The notes beneath the pieces are model-generated. The model saw only the letters and a list, made by a program, of their open reading frames with translations, had not been told where the DNA came from and did not search any database. A stretch of DNA of 38,537 bases, from contig JALOBO010000012.1 of assembly GCA_023228225.1 (NCBI GenBank), positions 1-38,537 of the forward strand, given 5' to 3'. Positions 17,550-26,430 of the stretch are shown here, in pieces. Within the stretch, counting starts at the first letter, position 1. Each line of letters begins with the position of its first letter. A program made the translations under genes and the position numbers. This stretch comes from Clostridia bacterium. Its GTDB lineage: Bacteria > Bacillota > Clostridia > Christensenellales > UBA1242.

Positions 17550-17975
17550 TTAATCAATAACGGTAACACCCATACTTCGGGCTGTACCAGCAATCATAGA
17601 AACAGCTGCATCAAGTGTTGCTGCGTTTAAATCTTGCATTTTGGTTTTTGCAATTTCTTCGAGTTGAGTGCGTGTAATTTTTCCAACTTTATCTTTATTG
17701 GATACTTTTGAACCGCTTTCAATATTGCAAGCTTTTTTAATAAGAACTACTGCTGGTGGTGATTTTAGAATAAATGTAAATGAACGGTCTTGATAAATCG
17801 TAATAACAACGGGGATTATAAGTCCAGCCATTGAAGCCGTTTTTTCATTAAATTCCTTAGTAAATCCCGGAATGTTTATACCGTGGGGCCCAAGTGTAGA
17901 ACCTACTGGTGGTGCGGGAGTTGCTTTTCCTGCCGGCAATTGCAGTTTTACTACTGCGGTAATTTTTTTAGCCAT
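17550..17975 (-). CDS. rplK: 50S ribosomal protein L11
   Basis: 141 residues, the standard length, starting [20 protein letters not shown] at ATG 17975 with GGAGG nine bases upstream. An earlier in-frame ATG at 18002 would add nine non-conserved residues and lacks a binding site. The N-terminal motif [20 protein letters not shown] and the C-terminal rRNA-binding [10 protein letters not shown] are intact. L11 binds the GTPase-associated centre of 23S rRNA. It lies between nusG and rplA in the canonical order. Confidence 0.97.
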   Translation of the reverse strand: MAKKITAVVKLQLPAGKATPAPPVGSTLGPHGINIPGFTKEFNEKTASMAGLIIPVVITIYQDRSFTFILKSPPAVVLIKKACNIESGSKVSNKDKVGKITRTQLEEIAKTKMQDLNAATLDAAVSMIAGTARSMGVTVID

Positions 17976-18092
17976 AATTATGTTCCTCCTGCCTAGTGGC
18001 ATTATGTGGTTTTGCGAAATGCATATAAAATTTTACATTTCTCCCACTATATTTTTAACGGAATAACCCGATAAAAAGCATATATGATTTTT

Positions 18093-18623
18093 TTATATTT
18101 TTTTAATTTGCATGTATTCAAGGTCAACAGGTGTAATTCTTTCGAACATAGAAACATTGACTTTGCATTTTTGAAGAGCAGGGTCTACCCTTACAACATC
18201 GCCGATGAAACCTTTTAGTGGTCCATCAATGATTTCTACTTTATCGCCAATACTTAAATCGATATCAACTTTAATTTGTTCAAGTTTAAGATTTCTAATT
18301 TCGTCATCATTAAGTTCTAATGGTCTACCTTTTGGCCCAACAAAGCCAGTAACGCCACGTGTACGAGTGATAGTATGCCATAAGTCATCACCATATATCA
18401 TTTTAATTAATATATAGCATGGTAGCATTTTATGCTGTACAAGTTTGCGTTTTCCGTTTTTTTCTTCAATAACATCTTCCATTGGAATAGTAACTTCAAA
18501 AATTCTATCTTGGAGACTGTTTTTTTCTACAACTTTCTCCAAATTATCTTTTGCTAAGTTCTCATATCCCGTAAAAGTGTGCAAAACATACCATTTTGCT
18601 TCTGTATCCATTCTTTTTTCCAT
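18093..18623 (-). CDS. nusG: Transcription termination/antitermination factor NusG
   Basis: 176 residues with the NGN domain (KWYVLHTFTGYENLAKDNL, IPMEDVIEE, KMLPCYILIKM, RTRGVTGFVG) and a C-terminal KOW domain (IGDKVEIIDGPLKGFIGDVV). NusG binds RNA polymerase and links it to Rho or the ribosome. Two starts are possible: ATG 18623 has no good binding site, while ATG 18611 (MDTEAKWYVL) has GGA about seven bases upstream. I keep the longer form but the shorter may be right. It follows secE by 34 bases. Confidence 0.95.
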   Translation of the reverse strand: MEKRMDTEAKWYVLHTFTGYENLAKDNLEKVVEKNSLQDRIFEVTIPMEDVIEEKNGKRKLVQHKMLPCYILIKMIYGDDLWHTITRTRGVTGFVGPKGRPLELNDDEIRNLKLEQIKVDIDLSIGDKVEIIDGPLKGFIGDVVRVDPALQKCKVNVSMFERITPVDLEYMQIKKI

Positions 18624-18657
18624 ATCAAAAGAAGGCTTTTAAGCCCGTCCCCCTTTT

Positions 18658-18882
18658 TTAATTCAAAACCTGTGATAGTAAATTGTATAAAGCAGAGAAT
18701 GCCCAGTCAATAAAGAAAACGGCAATAGTAAAAAATAATGTTACAGCAATAACCGCACCAGTTTGCTTTACAACCGTAGAAAATTTAGGCCAAGATACTT
18801 TTTTTAGTTCCGAACCAATTTCTTTGATTTTGATTAAAATCTTATTGGGCTTTTTAGGCTTAGATTCAACGTTATTAGCCAT
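18658..18882 (-). CDS. secE: Preprotein translocase subunit SecE
   Basis: 74 residues: a Lys/Pro-rich start, then the conserved amphipathic IGSELKKVSWPKFSTVVKQT segment and one transmembrane helix (VIAVTLFFTIAVFFIDWAFS). This is the single-helix SecE of Gram-positive bacteria, which clamps SecY in the translocation channel. AGGAGG lies about ten bases upstream of ATG 18882. It sits between rpmG and nusG in the canonical order. Confidence 0.96.
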   Translation of the reverse strand: MANNVESKPKKPNKILIKIKEIGSELKKVSWPKFSTVVKQTGAVIAVTLFFTIAVFFIDWAFSALYNLLSQVLN

Positions 18883-18902
18883 AATAATTTTGCCCTCCTG
18901 TG

Positions 18903-19052
18903 TTATTTTGTTTCTTTATGCAGAGTGTGTTTTTTGCAAAACGCACAATATTTACTAAGTTCAATTCTTTCTGCGTCGTTTTTCTTGTTTTTCATGGTGT
19001 CATAATTTCTTTGTTTGCATTCACTACAAGCAAGAGTAATTTTAGTTCTCAC
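18903..19052 (-). CDS. rpmG: 50S ribosomal protein L33 (zinc-binding form)
   Basis: A 49-residue gene. Translation from GTG 19052 gives [20 protein letters not shown] and ends HTLHKETK. Two CxxC pairs (C9/C12 and C36/C39) mark the zinc-containing L33. GGGAGG lies seven bases before the GTG. The start codon sits within the palindrome GTTCTCGTGAGAAC, which could partly hide it. It is the first gene of rpmG-secE-nusG-rplK-rplA. Confidence 0.95.
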   Translation of the reverse strand: MRTKITLACSECKQRNYDTMKNKKNDAERIELSKYCAFCKKHTLHKETK

Positions 19053-19098
19053 GAGAACACCTCCCAAAAAATTACACTACCCGCGATAGTGCGTTGTT

Positions 19099-19127
19099 AT
19101 CTTAACATAATGAAAGCCCTATGTCAA
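19099..19127 (-). promoter_or_regulatory. Sigma-A promoter of rpmG-secE-nusG-rplKA
   Basis: Minus strand: -35 TTGACA (19122-19127), 17-base spacer, -10 TAAGAT (19099-19104). Near the expected 5' end of the RNA is a small hairpin, CACTATC-GCG-GGTAGTG, followed by a run of six T just before the rpmG ribosome binding site. Confidence 0.75.
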
Positions 19128-19223
19128 TCCTTTTTTAACAAATTCTTTTAAATGCCTTTATTTTAAGGCATAAAGCGGAACAACTATTTTATAAAAAAAT
19201 TGCTTTTTAAAATTAATCGTATA

Positions 19224-19249
19224 TGGTATAATGTAATGTGTTTAAGGAG
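19224..19249 (+). promoter_or_regulatory. Extended -10 promoter and ribosome binding site of the yhaO-like gene
   Basis: TG (19224-19225), one base, then TATAAT (19227-19232) gives an extended -10; no good -35 is seen. AAGGAG (19244-19249) precedes ATG 19255 by five bases. Confidence 0.6.
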
Positions 19250-19254
19250 CGTTT

Positions 19255-20328
19255 ATGAAAATAATTCATTGTTCAGATTTGCATTTAGATTCTAAAATGG
19301 AAACTAATCTGACTGCAAATAAAGCACAAGAGCGAAAAAAAGAAATTTTACTTACATTTGAAAACATGGCGGAATATGCTTTTAATAATAATGTTTGTGT
19401 TATTATAATTGCCGGCGATATGTTTGACTGCGTAAGAGTTTCAGCAATAACAAAAAATCGTATTTTAAATATAATCAAAAAATATAATAATATTGATTTT
19501 TTATACTTATCCGGCAATCACGATGAAGATAGTTTAATTTCACAAATCGGCGATATTCCAAATAATCTAAAACTGTTTAGTGAAGAATGGTATTATCATA
19601 ATTATGAAAATGTAACTATTGCTGGTGCAAAGTTAAACAGTACAAACAACGCACTACTTTACCACACGTTAGCATTTAATGAAAATAATATAAACATAGC
19701 GATTTTACATGGTCAAATATCCAAGTACGACAATAAAGATTTCGCCGATTTAATCAATATAACAAAATTAAAAAACAAATATATAAATTATTTAGCATTA
19801 GGTCATATACATACTTATTCTAAGGGACGAATTGATGATCGTGGCATTTATTGCTACTCGGGCTGTTTAGAAGGCAGAGGCAGTGATGAATGTGGCAAAA
19901 AAGGATTCGTCTTACTTAATATTGAGAATGACTCCATAAAAGATCAATTTGTGCCCTTTGCAAAAAGGATTATGCATGAATTTTATTATGATATTACCGG
20001 CAAAAACAACTGGTATGATATAGAAAAAAGTATTAGCGAATTAATTAAAAGTGTTTCAAAAGATGACTTGATTAGAATAGTGCTTACCGGCAAATATAAA
20101 CTTGAATTAGAAAAAAATATTGACCTTTTCTGTACAAAACTAAATAATAAATATTATTTTTCAAAAATAAAAGATGAAAGCACACTAGAAATCGATCCAA
20201 AAGTTTATGAAAACGATATTTCATTAAAAGGCGAATTTATAAGAAAAGTTATGTCTTCCGATTACTCCAAACAGGAAAAAGATAGCATTATTCTTTGCGG
20301 AATAAACGCTTTGAAGGGGGAAGAATAA
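19255..20328 (+). CDS. YhaO/SbcD-like DNA exonuclease (metallophosphoesterase)
   Basis: A 357-residue calcineurin-type phosphoesterase. All metal-site motifs are present: IIHCSDLHLDS near 3, IIIAGDMFDC near 51, LSGNHDEDS near 85, AILHGQ near 155 and ALGHIHTYSKG near 183. The C-terminal capping region (FVPFAKRIMHEFYYDITG) resembles YhaO/SbcD exonucleases, which pair with an SMC-like ATPase to clear DNA ends and hairpins. The next gene starts two bases later and encodes that partner. Confidence 0.88.
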   Translation: MKIIHCSDLHLDSKMETNLTANKAQERKKEILLTFENMAEYAFNNNVCVIIIAGDMFDCVRVSAITKNRILNIIKKYNNIDFLYLSGNHDEDSLISQIGDIPNNLKLFSEEWYYHNYENVTIAGAKLNSTNNALLYHTLAFNENNINIAILHGQISKYDNKDFADLINITKLKNKYINYLALGHIHTYSKGRIDDRGIYCYSGCLEGRGSDECGKKGFVLLNIENDSIKDQFVPFAKRIMHEFYYDITGKNNWYDIEKSISELIKSVSKDDLIRIVLTGKYKLELEKNIDLFCTKLNNKYYFSKIKDESTLEIDPKVYENDISLKGEFIRKVMSSDYSKQEKDSIILCGINALKGEE

Positions 20329-20330
20329 AA

Positions 20331-22637
20331 ATGAAACTTATAAAATGCTACATAGAAAATTTCGGCAAATTACAAGGTTATACATACAGTTTTAATGGCA
20401 ATCTTAATGTTATTAAACAAGAAAATGGCTGGGGGAAATCCACATTAGCCTACTTTATTAAAGCAATGTTTTACGGAATGCCCGCAAGCCGAGTACAAGA
20501 TTTAGATGAAAATGACCGAAAAAAATTTATGCCTTGGCAAAGCGGAAGTTATGGTGGCAATTTAGAATTTGAAATTAGTGGGAAGAAATATAAAATAGAA
20601 AGATTTTTCGGTAAAAAAGAGATTGAGGACACTTTTAAATTAATAGACCTGTCTACTGGTAAAGAATCCAAAAATTATTCACAAAGTATCGGTGGGGAAA
20701 TATTCGAACTGGATTGCACATCGTATTGCCGAAGCACTTTTGTATCACAAAAATCACTAGACACTAAGCCAGTTGGAACAATTAGTCGATTAAACAGTAT
20801 TATAAATAATGCGGATAACACACAGGATTTAGAAAAAGCACTCGTAATCTTGGATAAAAAGCGCTCCATACTTTCTAAAACGGGCGAACGTGGTGAAATT
20901 GCCGAAAAAAGCGCTGAAATTAACTCTATTTCTCAGCAAATTAATGAATTGGAAAACAATGTCAAAGCGATAACCTGCTACAAAAATACTGTGGTTACAA
21001 AAAATAGTGAGATTGATAAAATCGAGAGCAATTTGAACTCTATAAAAAAACAAATCCGAGAATATGGCATCATAGAAGAGCAAAAAGCAAATAAAACAGT
21101 CTTAAACAATTTAGAACAGGAATGCTTAAAAATAAAAATTGAATTAGATAAAGCAAAATTAATATTAAACAACCAGAATTTAGATAAAACTGAGTTAGGC
21201 GTATTGAATGATAATATAAATCAACTTGCGGAATTTAAAACCAAACTTACAGTACTTGAAGATAATAAAAAACCCGAACAAAAAGTTAACAATATCATTG
21301 ATTTTTTTAATCATAATGTCCCTGATGAAAACATTTTAAATGAATTAATTCAAAAATCACAACAATTAACTAATTTAAAACAACAAAATGAAAGTTTAAA
21401 ATCACAAATTAGTGATATTAGCACGAATTCGATAAAATCTAAACCAAAAAAACTTATTTTTTTAACAGAATTAGCGATTTTGTTTTTAGCAGTTAGTATA
21501 ATTGGATTTTTTATTAACAATATAGTTGGTTATATTGGCATTATACTTTTATTTACAACTTGTTTTATAGAAATATTTGAGTTTAAAAAACTTTTAAAAA
21601 GTAGTTCAGTCTTTAATTCTAAAAACGATATAGTTAATAGTTTAAATAATACCTATAAGTTAAATGAAGAAAATATTAAAAACATAGAAAGCAAATTAAA
21701 TGATTTTGTTTCTAAATACGGCATACATAATAGCGATTATTATCAGATGTTAACAGAAATGAAATCTATAATAATTGAATTAAAAACCGCCAAAATTGAA
21801 ATTGCCAATAAAGAAAATCATATTGCAGAATTAAAAAAAGATATTATTAATACAGAACAACAAATAACTGCATACTTGTCAAATTTCAATACAAATAATA
21901 AGATAAATTATCAAGATTCATATTACGAACTAAAAACTGCACTTGAAAATTCTTTTAAATATAATCAGCAACTTTTAACACAAGAGCAAAAAATTACTGA
22001 GTTTAAAAAAGGAAAAATTTTTAATGATTTACCTATAAATTTTGATATAAACACACTACAAAAACAAGAAAAGAACATGCAGAATGATATAAGTATATTG
22101 CGTGATGAATGTACAAAAACAAATGTATTAATTTCCAAACTTGAAGAAGAATTAGACAACATAAACTTGCTAGAAAGCAAAAAAGAAATGTTAATACAAG
22201 AAAAAGAAAGATTATCTAATGAATTAAACATTATAAAAGAAACTGCAAAATTATTAGTGGAGGCAAATGAGGATTTATCCGCACGCTACTTAGAGCCAAT
22301 GAAGCAGAGCGTGCAAAAATATTTAAAACTTATTACAAAATTACCGATAGACAATTTGCATTTAAACACCAATTTAGAAATTAAATTTACAGAATTTGGG
22401 CAAGAACGAGAACTAGATTATTACAGCCGTGGTTACAAAAATATATTTGAATTATGTATAAGACTTGCTCTTATTGACACATTATTTAAAAAGGAAAAAC
22501 CTTGGATTATTTTAGATGACCCGTTTGTTAATTTAGATGATGAAAAAGCAGTCAGTGCTATGGATTTAATAAAAACCGTATCAAAAGAATATCAAATTGT
22601 TTATTTTGTATGTCACGAGAGCCGAATAATAAAATAA
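20331..22637 (+). CDS. YhaN/SbcC-like ATPase with membrane segments
   Basis: A 768-residue AAA/SMC-like ATPase starting at ATG 20331 (MKLIKCYIENFGKLQGYTYS), with GAAGGGGG about ten bases upstream inside the end of the preceding gene. Walker A is QENGWGKSTLA near 33-43. Long coiled coils flank a double transmembrane hairpin at about 373-415 (LIFLTELAILFLAVSIIGFF and a second helix). Walker B is PWIILDDPFVNLDD near 724. Membrane segments in the middle of the coiled coil separate YhaN from soluble SbcC/Rad50. With the YhaO-like gene it should form a membrane-tethered end-processing complex. Confidence 0.85.
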   Translation: MKLIKCYIENFGKLQGYTYSFNGNLNVIKQENGWGKSTLAYFIKAMFYGMPASRVQDLDENDRKKFMPWQSGSYGGNLEFEISGKKYKIERFFGKKEIEDTFKLIDLSTGKESKNYSQSIGGEIFELDCTSYCRSTFVSQKSLDTKPVGTISRLNSIINNADNTQDLEKALVILDKKRSILSKTGERGEIAEKSAEINSISQQINELENNVKAITCYKNTVVTKNSEIDKIESNLNSIKKQIREYGIIEEQKANKTVLNNLEQECLKIKIELDKAKLILNNQNLDKTELGVLNDNINQLAEFKTKLTVLEDNKKPEQKVNNIIDFFNHNVPDENILNELIQKSQQLTNLKQQNESLKSQISDISTNSIKSKPKKLIFLTELAILFLAVSIIGFFINNIVGYIGIILLFTTCFIEIFEFKKLLKSSSVFNSKNDIVNSLNNTYKLNEENIKNIESKLNDFVSKYGIHNSDYYQMLTEMKSIIIELKTAKIEIANKENHIAELKKDIINTEQQITAYLSNFNTNNKINYQDSYYELKTALENSFKYNQQLLTQEQKITEFKKGKIFNDLPINFDINTLQKQEKNMQNDISILRDECTKTNVLISKLEEELDNINLLESKKEMLIQEKERLSNELNIIKETAKLLVEANEDLSARYLEPMKQSVQKYLKLITKLPIDNLHLNTNLEIKFTEFGQERELDYYSRGYKNIFELCIRLALIDTLFKKEKPWIILDDPFVNLDDEKAVSAMDLIKTVSKEYQIVYFVCHESRIIK

Positions 22638-22641
22638 TATG

Positions 22642-22680
22642 TAAAAAGCCCCGCTTACAATATGTAAGCGGGGCTTTTTA
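22642..22680. terminator. Bidirectional terminator
   Basis: A perfect 18-base-pair hairpin (22642-22659 with 22663-22680, loop ATA) with a GC-rich core (GCCCCGCTTACA) and A/T tails on both sides. It separates the convergent yhaN-like and ABC permease genes. Confidence 0.95.
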
Positions 22681-22685
22681 TAATT

Positions 22686-23510
22686 TTAAGCAACATCTAT
22701 GTAACTATATTTTATTCTTCCAAATAGAAGTGCAACAATTGATATACCCGCACCAATTGCAAGTAATACAAAGTTTACTTCACTTAATCCATTTGTCATT
22801 ACAAGTCCGCTAACATAAGCAAACGGGGAAATATATTTTATAAAACTTGCTTCCGTAATAATATTTCTAATAATATTCAATATAAAAGAAATAAATATTA
22901 TCGCCATTGCAACTCCTGCATTTGCTTTTGTTTTAAAAGCACTAGCAAGAGAAAAACAAACGATTGCAAACTCTAATTGTAGTATAAACACTAATCCGAA
23001 ATAAGCAAAATAACTGCCTATATTAACGCCAGAACCAAAAATATACATTCCAGCAAGCGAAGTCAATGAAACAATTAAATTAAACAAAAAAATTTGAGTA
23101 AATAAAACTGTTAGTTTACTACGCCATATCTCGCCTTTTGAAGCGGGGAGTGCGTATAAAAATTCCGAACTTCCACCATTAAAATCTTTGTTGATAAGTG
23201 ACACTCCTAGTAAACCTGCAAATATAGAGCCCGCAATCAAAAGTGTTTCAGTAGATTCCATAACATAATAGCCAGTAATTGTCGTTAAGTCTCCGCCTGT
23301 TATGGCTATCATTGCGTCCATCATTTCTGATGGTACCGCATTCATTAAGTTAATCATATCTGCCATTAGTGGATATAAAGCAATAAAAGAAAACATAACC
23401 ACTGATATAATTACTGTCCACCAAATAAAAGACTTTAAATGTTGTTTAAACTCATTTTTAAACAATATTTTAAATGGATTTTTGTTTATTTTTTGAGGAA
23501 CATATTTCAT
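22686..23510 (-). CDS. ABC-2 type transporter permease
   Basis: 274 residues with about six transmembrane segments, in the ABC-2 permease pattern: TM1 near 32-50 (WWTVIISVVMFSFIALYPLM), a large extracytoplasmic loop (about 50-90), TM2 near 90-110, then EFLYALPASKGEIWRSKL (the cytoplasmic coupling segment) and four more helices. It works with the ATPase encoded just upstream as an exporter, probably for a drug, peptide or lipid; the substrate cannot be read from the sequence. ATG 23510 has AAGGAG upstream. Confidence 0.88.
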   Translation of the reverse strand: MKYVPQKINKNPFKILFKNEFKQHLKSFIWWTVIISVVMFSFIALYPLMADMINLMNAVPSEMMDAMIAITGGDLTTITGYYVMESTETLLIAGSIFAGLLGVSLINKDFNGGSSEFLYALPASKGEIWRSKLTVLFTQIFLFNLIVSLTSLAGMYIFGSGVNIGSYFAYFGLVFILQLEFAIVCFSLASAFKTKANAGVAMAIIFISFILNIIRNIITEASFIKYISPFAYVSGLVMTNGLSEVNFVLLAIGAGISIVALLFGRIKYSYIDVA

Positions 23511-23548
23511 AAAATTTCTCCTTATTTTATTACAAATGTAGATGTTTC

Positions 23549-24412
23549 TTATTCGTAATAATGCATAAATACTTTTTCAAGTTCACAATCTGAGATTGTA
23601 ATATTAAAAATATCAGTAGCGCTTAGATAATCCATAAGTTTTTTAATTTCACCATTATATTCAAAACTGTACAGTTTTCCTTGTTGAACAATATTTGAAG
23701 CACCGTTGAGTAGTAATGGTGATGTGCTGTAATTAGTTTCAAATGTTATTTCTTTTAAATGCTTTGCTCTAAGCGTATCCATTTGTTCTACGGTCAAAAT
23801 TTTGCCTTGTTTAATTACCACAATTTTATTGCAAATTTTTTGCACTTCTGATAATATGTGGCTTGACAATAAAATTGTAGCACCGCGCGCATTTTCTTCA
23901 CGCAAAATATCAAAAAATGCTTGTTGTATAATAGGGTCTAAGCCACTTGTCGGTTCATCTAAAATAATAAGTTTTGGACTGGACATAAGAGCGGCTATTA
24001 TTATCGCTTTCTTTTTGTTACCAAAAGATAATTCTTTTACTCTACGACTAACATTAAAATCTAATCTCGTGGCAAGGTCTTTCACTCTTTCCATACCTCT
24101 GCCTTTTAATTTTGCAACTAATTTAAAGTTATCAATGGCGGTCATATTTTCGTAAAGTGCATTCGAACTAGGAACATATCCTACTTCCTTTTTTATATCC
24201 CCATTCTTAAAAGCATCTACGCCAAATATAGTAGTTTTACCTGATGTTGGTTTAATAAGTCCTAGTATTGCTTTTATAGTGGTAGATTTACCTGCTCCAT
24301 TAGGTCCAATAAAGCCTACAATTTCACCTTCGTGTACATTAAACGATACGTCTAGTGTACCGATGGTATTGCCATACATTTTTTTAAGATTAATTACTTC
24401 AATAGGAAACAT
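23549..24412 (-). CDS. ABC transporter ATP-binding protein
   Basis: 287 residues with the full nucleotide-binding set: Walker A GPNGAGKSTT near 36, the Q-loop region, signature ELSFGNKKKA (LSFGN in place of LSGGQ), Walker B KLIILDEPTSGLDP and the H-loop LLSSHIL. The C-terminal extension of about 75 residues is usual for CcmA/NatA-type exporters. GAGG lies about nine bases before ATG 24412. It is the first gene of a two-gene operon with the permease. Confidence 0.92.
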   Translation of the reverse strand: MFPIEVINLKKMYGNTIGTLDVSFNVHEGEIVGFIGPNGAGKSTTIKAILGLIKPTSGKTTIFGVDAFKNGDIKKEVGYVPSSNALYENMTAIDNFKLVAKLKGRGMERVKDLATRLDFNVSRRVKELSFGNKKKAIIIAALMSSPKLIILDEPTSGLDPIIQQAFFDILREENARGATILLSSHILSEVQKICNKIVVIKQGKILTVEQMDTLRAKHLKEITFETNYSTSPLLLNGASNIVQQGKLYSFEYNGEIKKLMDYLSATDIFNITISDCELEKVFMHYYE

Positions 24413-24449
24413 AATTTTTACCTCAAAAAGTTAAAATTTATCTATTTAC

Positions 24450-24478
24450 AGTATATAATAATTAAGTATCAAAGTCAA
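24450..24478 (-). promoter_or_regulatory. Sigma-A promoter of the ABC transporter operon
   Basis: Minus strand: -35 TTGACT (24473-24478), 17-base spacer, -10 TATACT (24450-24455). Confidence 0.75.
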
Positions 24479-24528
24479 TTTTATTATATTTATTAATTAT
24501 GCAACATTTTATTAATTATAAAAAATAA

Positions 24529-24558
24529 TTGGAGTTTATAATGATTTAATGCTATAAT
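24529..24558 (+). promoter_or_regulatory. Promoter of the RNA methyltransferase gene
   Basis: -35 TTGGAG (24529-24534), 18-base spacer, -10 TATAAT (24553-24558), only 16 bases before ATG 24575; AGGAG lies between. The 5' leader must therefore be very short. Confidence 0.55.
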
Positions 24559-24574
24559 AATTTTAGGAGCAAAT

Positions 24575-25285
24575 ATGATTAAAACTTATAAAAAAGAGTA
24601 TGATTATTCTTACACGCTTGGTGTATTTTTAACAATAGAACTGTTAAAGTTTAAATACGAATATGCCACTATGGTTGCAATTTTTTCAAAAACCAAAGAT
24701 AGTGATGGCATAGAAATAATAAAAGAATTATGTAAAGAGCATCACATTAAATGTGAGATTAATGATAAACAAATAAATAACCTATCTCCTAAAAGTAATT
24801 GCTATGCAGTAGGTTTTTTTAAAAAATACAATTGTAAAATAAACAATAAGAATAAACATATCGTACTTGTTAATCCCTCAGATTCCGGCAATTTAGGAAC
24901 AATTATGCGTTCTATGGCGGGATTTACAGCCACTGATTTAGCAATAATAAAGCCCGCAGTTGATATATTTGACCCCAAAACTATCCGTGCTTCAATGGGG
25001 GCAATTTTTCATATTAATTTTGAATATTTTGATACCTTTGAAAAATATAAAAAATTACAGCCTGAAAACCGTAATTTTTATCCATTTATGTTATCAGCAA
25101 GTAAGCCATTACAAGATTTAAAACCACAAATGCCTTATTCATTTATATTTGGCAACGAATCAAGCGGACTTACTGATAACTTTAAAACAGTCGGGCAATG
25201 TGTGATAATACCACATAGCACGATTATAGATTCATTAAATTTACAAACCGCGGTCGCTATTGCACTTTACTCAACTTCACTTTAA
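24575..25285 (+). CDS. SpoU/TrmH family RNA methyltransferase
   Basis: 236 residues with the SPOUT knot motifs in order: motif 1 HIVLVNPSDSGNLGTIMRS near 100-115, motif 2 YSFIFGNESSGL near 190, motif 3 VIIPHSTIIDSLNLQTAVAIALY near 212-234. This enzyme class 2'-O-methylates a ribose in rRNA or tRNA using S-adenosylmethionine. The N-terminal 90 residues do not match the usual L30e-like substrate-binding domain closely, so the target is uncertain. It is monocistronic and ends in a terminator shared with rpsR. Confidence 0.88.
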   Translation: MIKTYKKEYDYSYTLGVFLTIELLKFKYEYATMVAIFSKTKDSDGIEIIKELCKEHHIKCEINDKQINNLSPKSNCYAVGFFKKYNCKINNKNKHIVLVNPSDSGNLGTIMRSMAGFTATDLAIIKPAVDIFDPKTIRASMGAIFHINFEYFDTFEKYKKLQPENRNFYPFMLSASKPLQDLKPQMPYSFIFGNESSGLTDNFKTVGQCVIIPHSTIIDSLNLQTAVAIALYSTSL

Positions 25286-25306
25286 TGAATTTATACATTA
25301 ATTTTT

Positions 25307-25332
25307 CATTTTACATTTTACATTTTACATTT
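25307..25332. repeat. Short tandem repeat (CATTTTA)n
   Basis: CATTTTA is repeated three times, plus a partial CATTT, just before the terminator. It looks like simple-sequence slippage in noncoding DNA. Confidence 0.85.
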
Positions 25333-25360
25333 AAAAAACTACCTTTCGGTAGTTTTTTAA
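25331..25360. terminator. Bidirectional terminator between methyltransferase and rpsR genes
   Basis: A perfect 13-base-pair hairpin (25331-25343 with 25348-25360), core ACTACC-TTTC-GGTAGT, with six A and six T flanking the core. It ends one base before the rpsR stop codon. Confidence 0.93.
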
Positions 25361-25361
25361 A

Positions 25362-25637
25362 TTATTCACCTTTAAATGGCAAAAGTGCCATTACTCTTGC
25401 ACGCCTAATTGCACTTGCAAGTTCACGTTGATGTTTTGCACAAACGCCAGTTTGGCGACGAGGCAATATTTTACCTTTTTCTGTGATGAACTTTCTTAAT
25501 CTAGCAAGATCTTTGTAGTCAATATTTTCTACTTTTTCTACACAGAATGAACAAACCTTTTTTTTAAGTGGTCTTCTGCTTTTTTTGCCGAGTTTATCAT
25601 CGGCGTTTCCATAATCTTTCTTTTTATATTCTGACAC
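25362..25637 (-). CDS. rpsR: 30S ribosomal protein S18
   Basis: 91 residues starting at GTG 25637 (SEYKKKDYG after the initiator), which has AGGAG eight bases upstream. A longer in-frame reading from 25688 overlaps ssb and lacks a site. Family motifs include [38 protein letters not shown] and [20 protein letters not shown]. It binds S6 on the 30S platform. It is the last gene of rpsF-ssb-rpsR. Confidence 0.96.
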   Translation of the reverse strand: MSEYKKKDYGNADDKLGKKSRRPLKKKVCSFCVEKVENIDYKDLARLRKFITEKGKILPRRQTGVCAKHQRELASAIRRARVMALLPFKGE

Positions 25638-25662
25638 GATTTTTTCTCCTATTAATATTTTA

Positions 25663-26088
25663 TTAGAACGGAAGACTATCATCATCAACAGGCTCTAAAT
25701 TTGTTACAGGGGGTTTTGCCCCTTTATTATCTGTGCCTGCTTCATATTTTTTGGTATCTCCGGTTTCACTGTTTTTTGTAGATAAGAATTCTACTTCATC
25801 GGCTACAATGTCGGTAACATATTTTTTTGTACCATCTTGCGCATCATACGAACGAGTTTGTATAGCACCAACGACGGCAACTTTGCTACCTTTTCGTAAG
25901 TATTTGTGACAGTTTTCGGCTTGTCCGCGCCAAACAACTACATTTAAAAAGTCTGTTTCATACTCGCCTTCTGCATTTTTATACTTACGACTTACAGCCA
26001 AGGTAAATCGGCATACAGATATGCCATTTGTAGTAGTGGCAAGTTCTGGATCTTTTGTTAAATTTCCAATCAAAATAACTTTATTCAT
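25663..26088 (-). CDS. ssb: Single-stranded DNA-binding protein
   Basis: 141 residues with the OB-fold start [60 protein letters not shown], a disordered linker, and the acidic tip DDDSLPF that recruits repair and replication partners. GGAG lies about eight bases upstream of ATG 26088. It has the standard rpsF-ssb-rpsR position. Confidence 0.97.
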   Translation of the reverse strand: MNKVILIGNLTKDPELATTTNGISVCRFTLAVSRKYKNAEGEYETDFLNVVVWRGQAENCHKYLRKGSKVAVVGAIQTRSYDAQDGTKKYVTDIVADEVEFLSTKNSETGDTKKYEAGTDNKGAKPPVTNLEPVDDDSLPF

Positions 26089-26117
26089 TATTTTTTCTCC
26101 ATTTTAAAAATTTTTTT

Positions 26118-26402
26118 CTAATCCTTGCGTACGCACATACTGCGAACTAAGTTTTCGGTAATCTGCATAAGCTTTTGCATTTCAGCGGGAACTCCAGCCG
26201 AACAAGTAAAGTTCATGAGAACATAATAACCTTCATTTTTGTAATTAACAGGGTAGGCAAATTTTTTGAGTCCCCATTTTTCAATGTTATCAACAGTTCC
26301 GCCTGTGGTAATAACATAATCCTTAAACTTTTCGGTTAAGGCATCACGAGTAACTTCATCTGCACTTCCTGAAATAATGTACAAAATTTCATACTTATTC
26401 AT
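26118..26402 (-). CDS. rpsF: 30S ribosomal protein S6
   Basis: 94 residues with MNKYEILYIISGSADEVTRD, an ITTGGTVDNIEKWGLKKFAY segment and YYVLMNFTCSAGVPAEMQKL. S6 pairs with S18 on the 30S platform. AGGAGG lies six bases upstream of ATG 26402. It is the first gene of the operon, behind a strong promoter and a leader with two palindromes. Confidence 0.97.
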   Translation of the reverse strand: MNKYEILYIISGSADEVTRDALTEKFKDYVITTGGTVDNIEKWGLKKFAYPVNYKNEGYYVLMNFTCSAGVPAEMQKLMQITENLVRSMCVRKD

Positions 26403-26430
26403 ATTGCACCTCCTTTTGGACTAAACGGCT

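Noticed and set aside
18624..18657. GGCTT/AAGCC hairpin between secE and nusG as a terminator
   Set aside because: The stem is only five base pairs with an interrupted T-run, and the genes are an obvious operon; at most a minor processing site.
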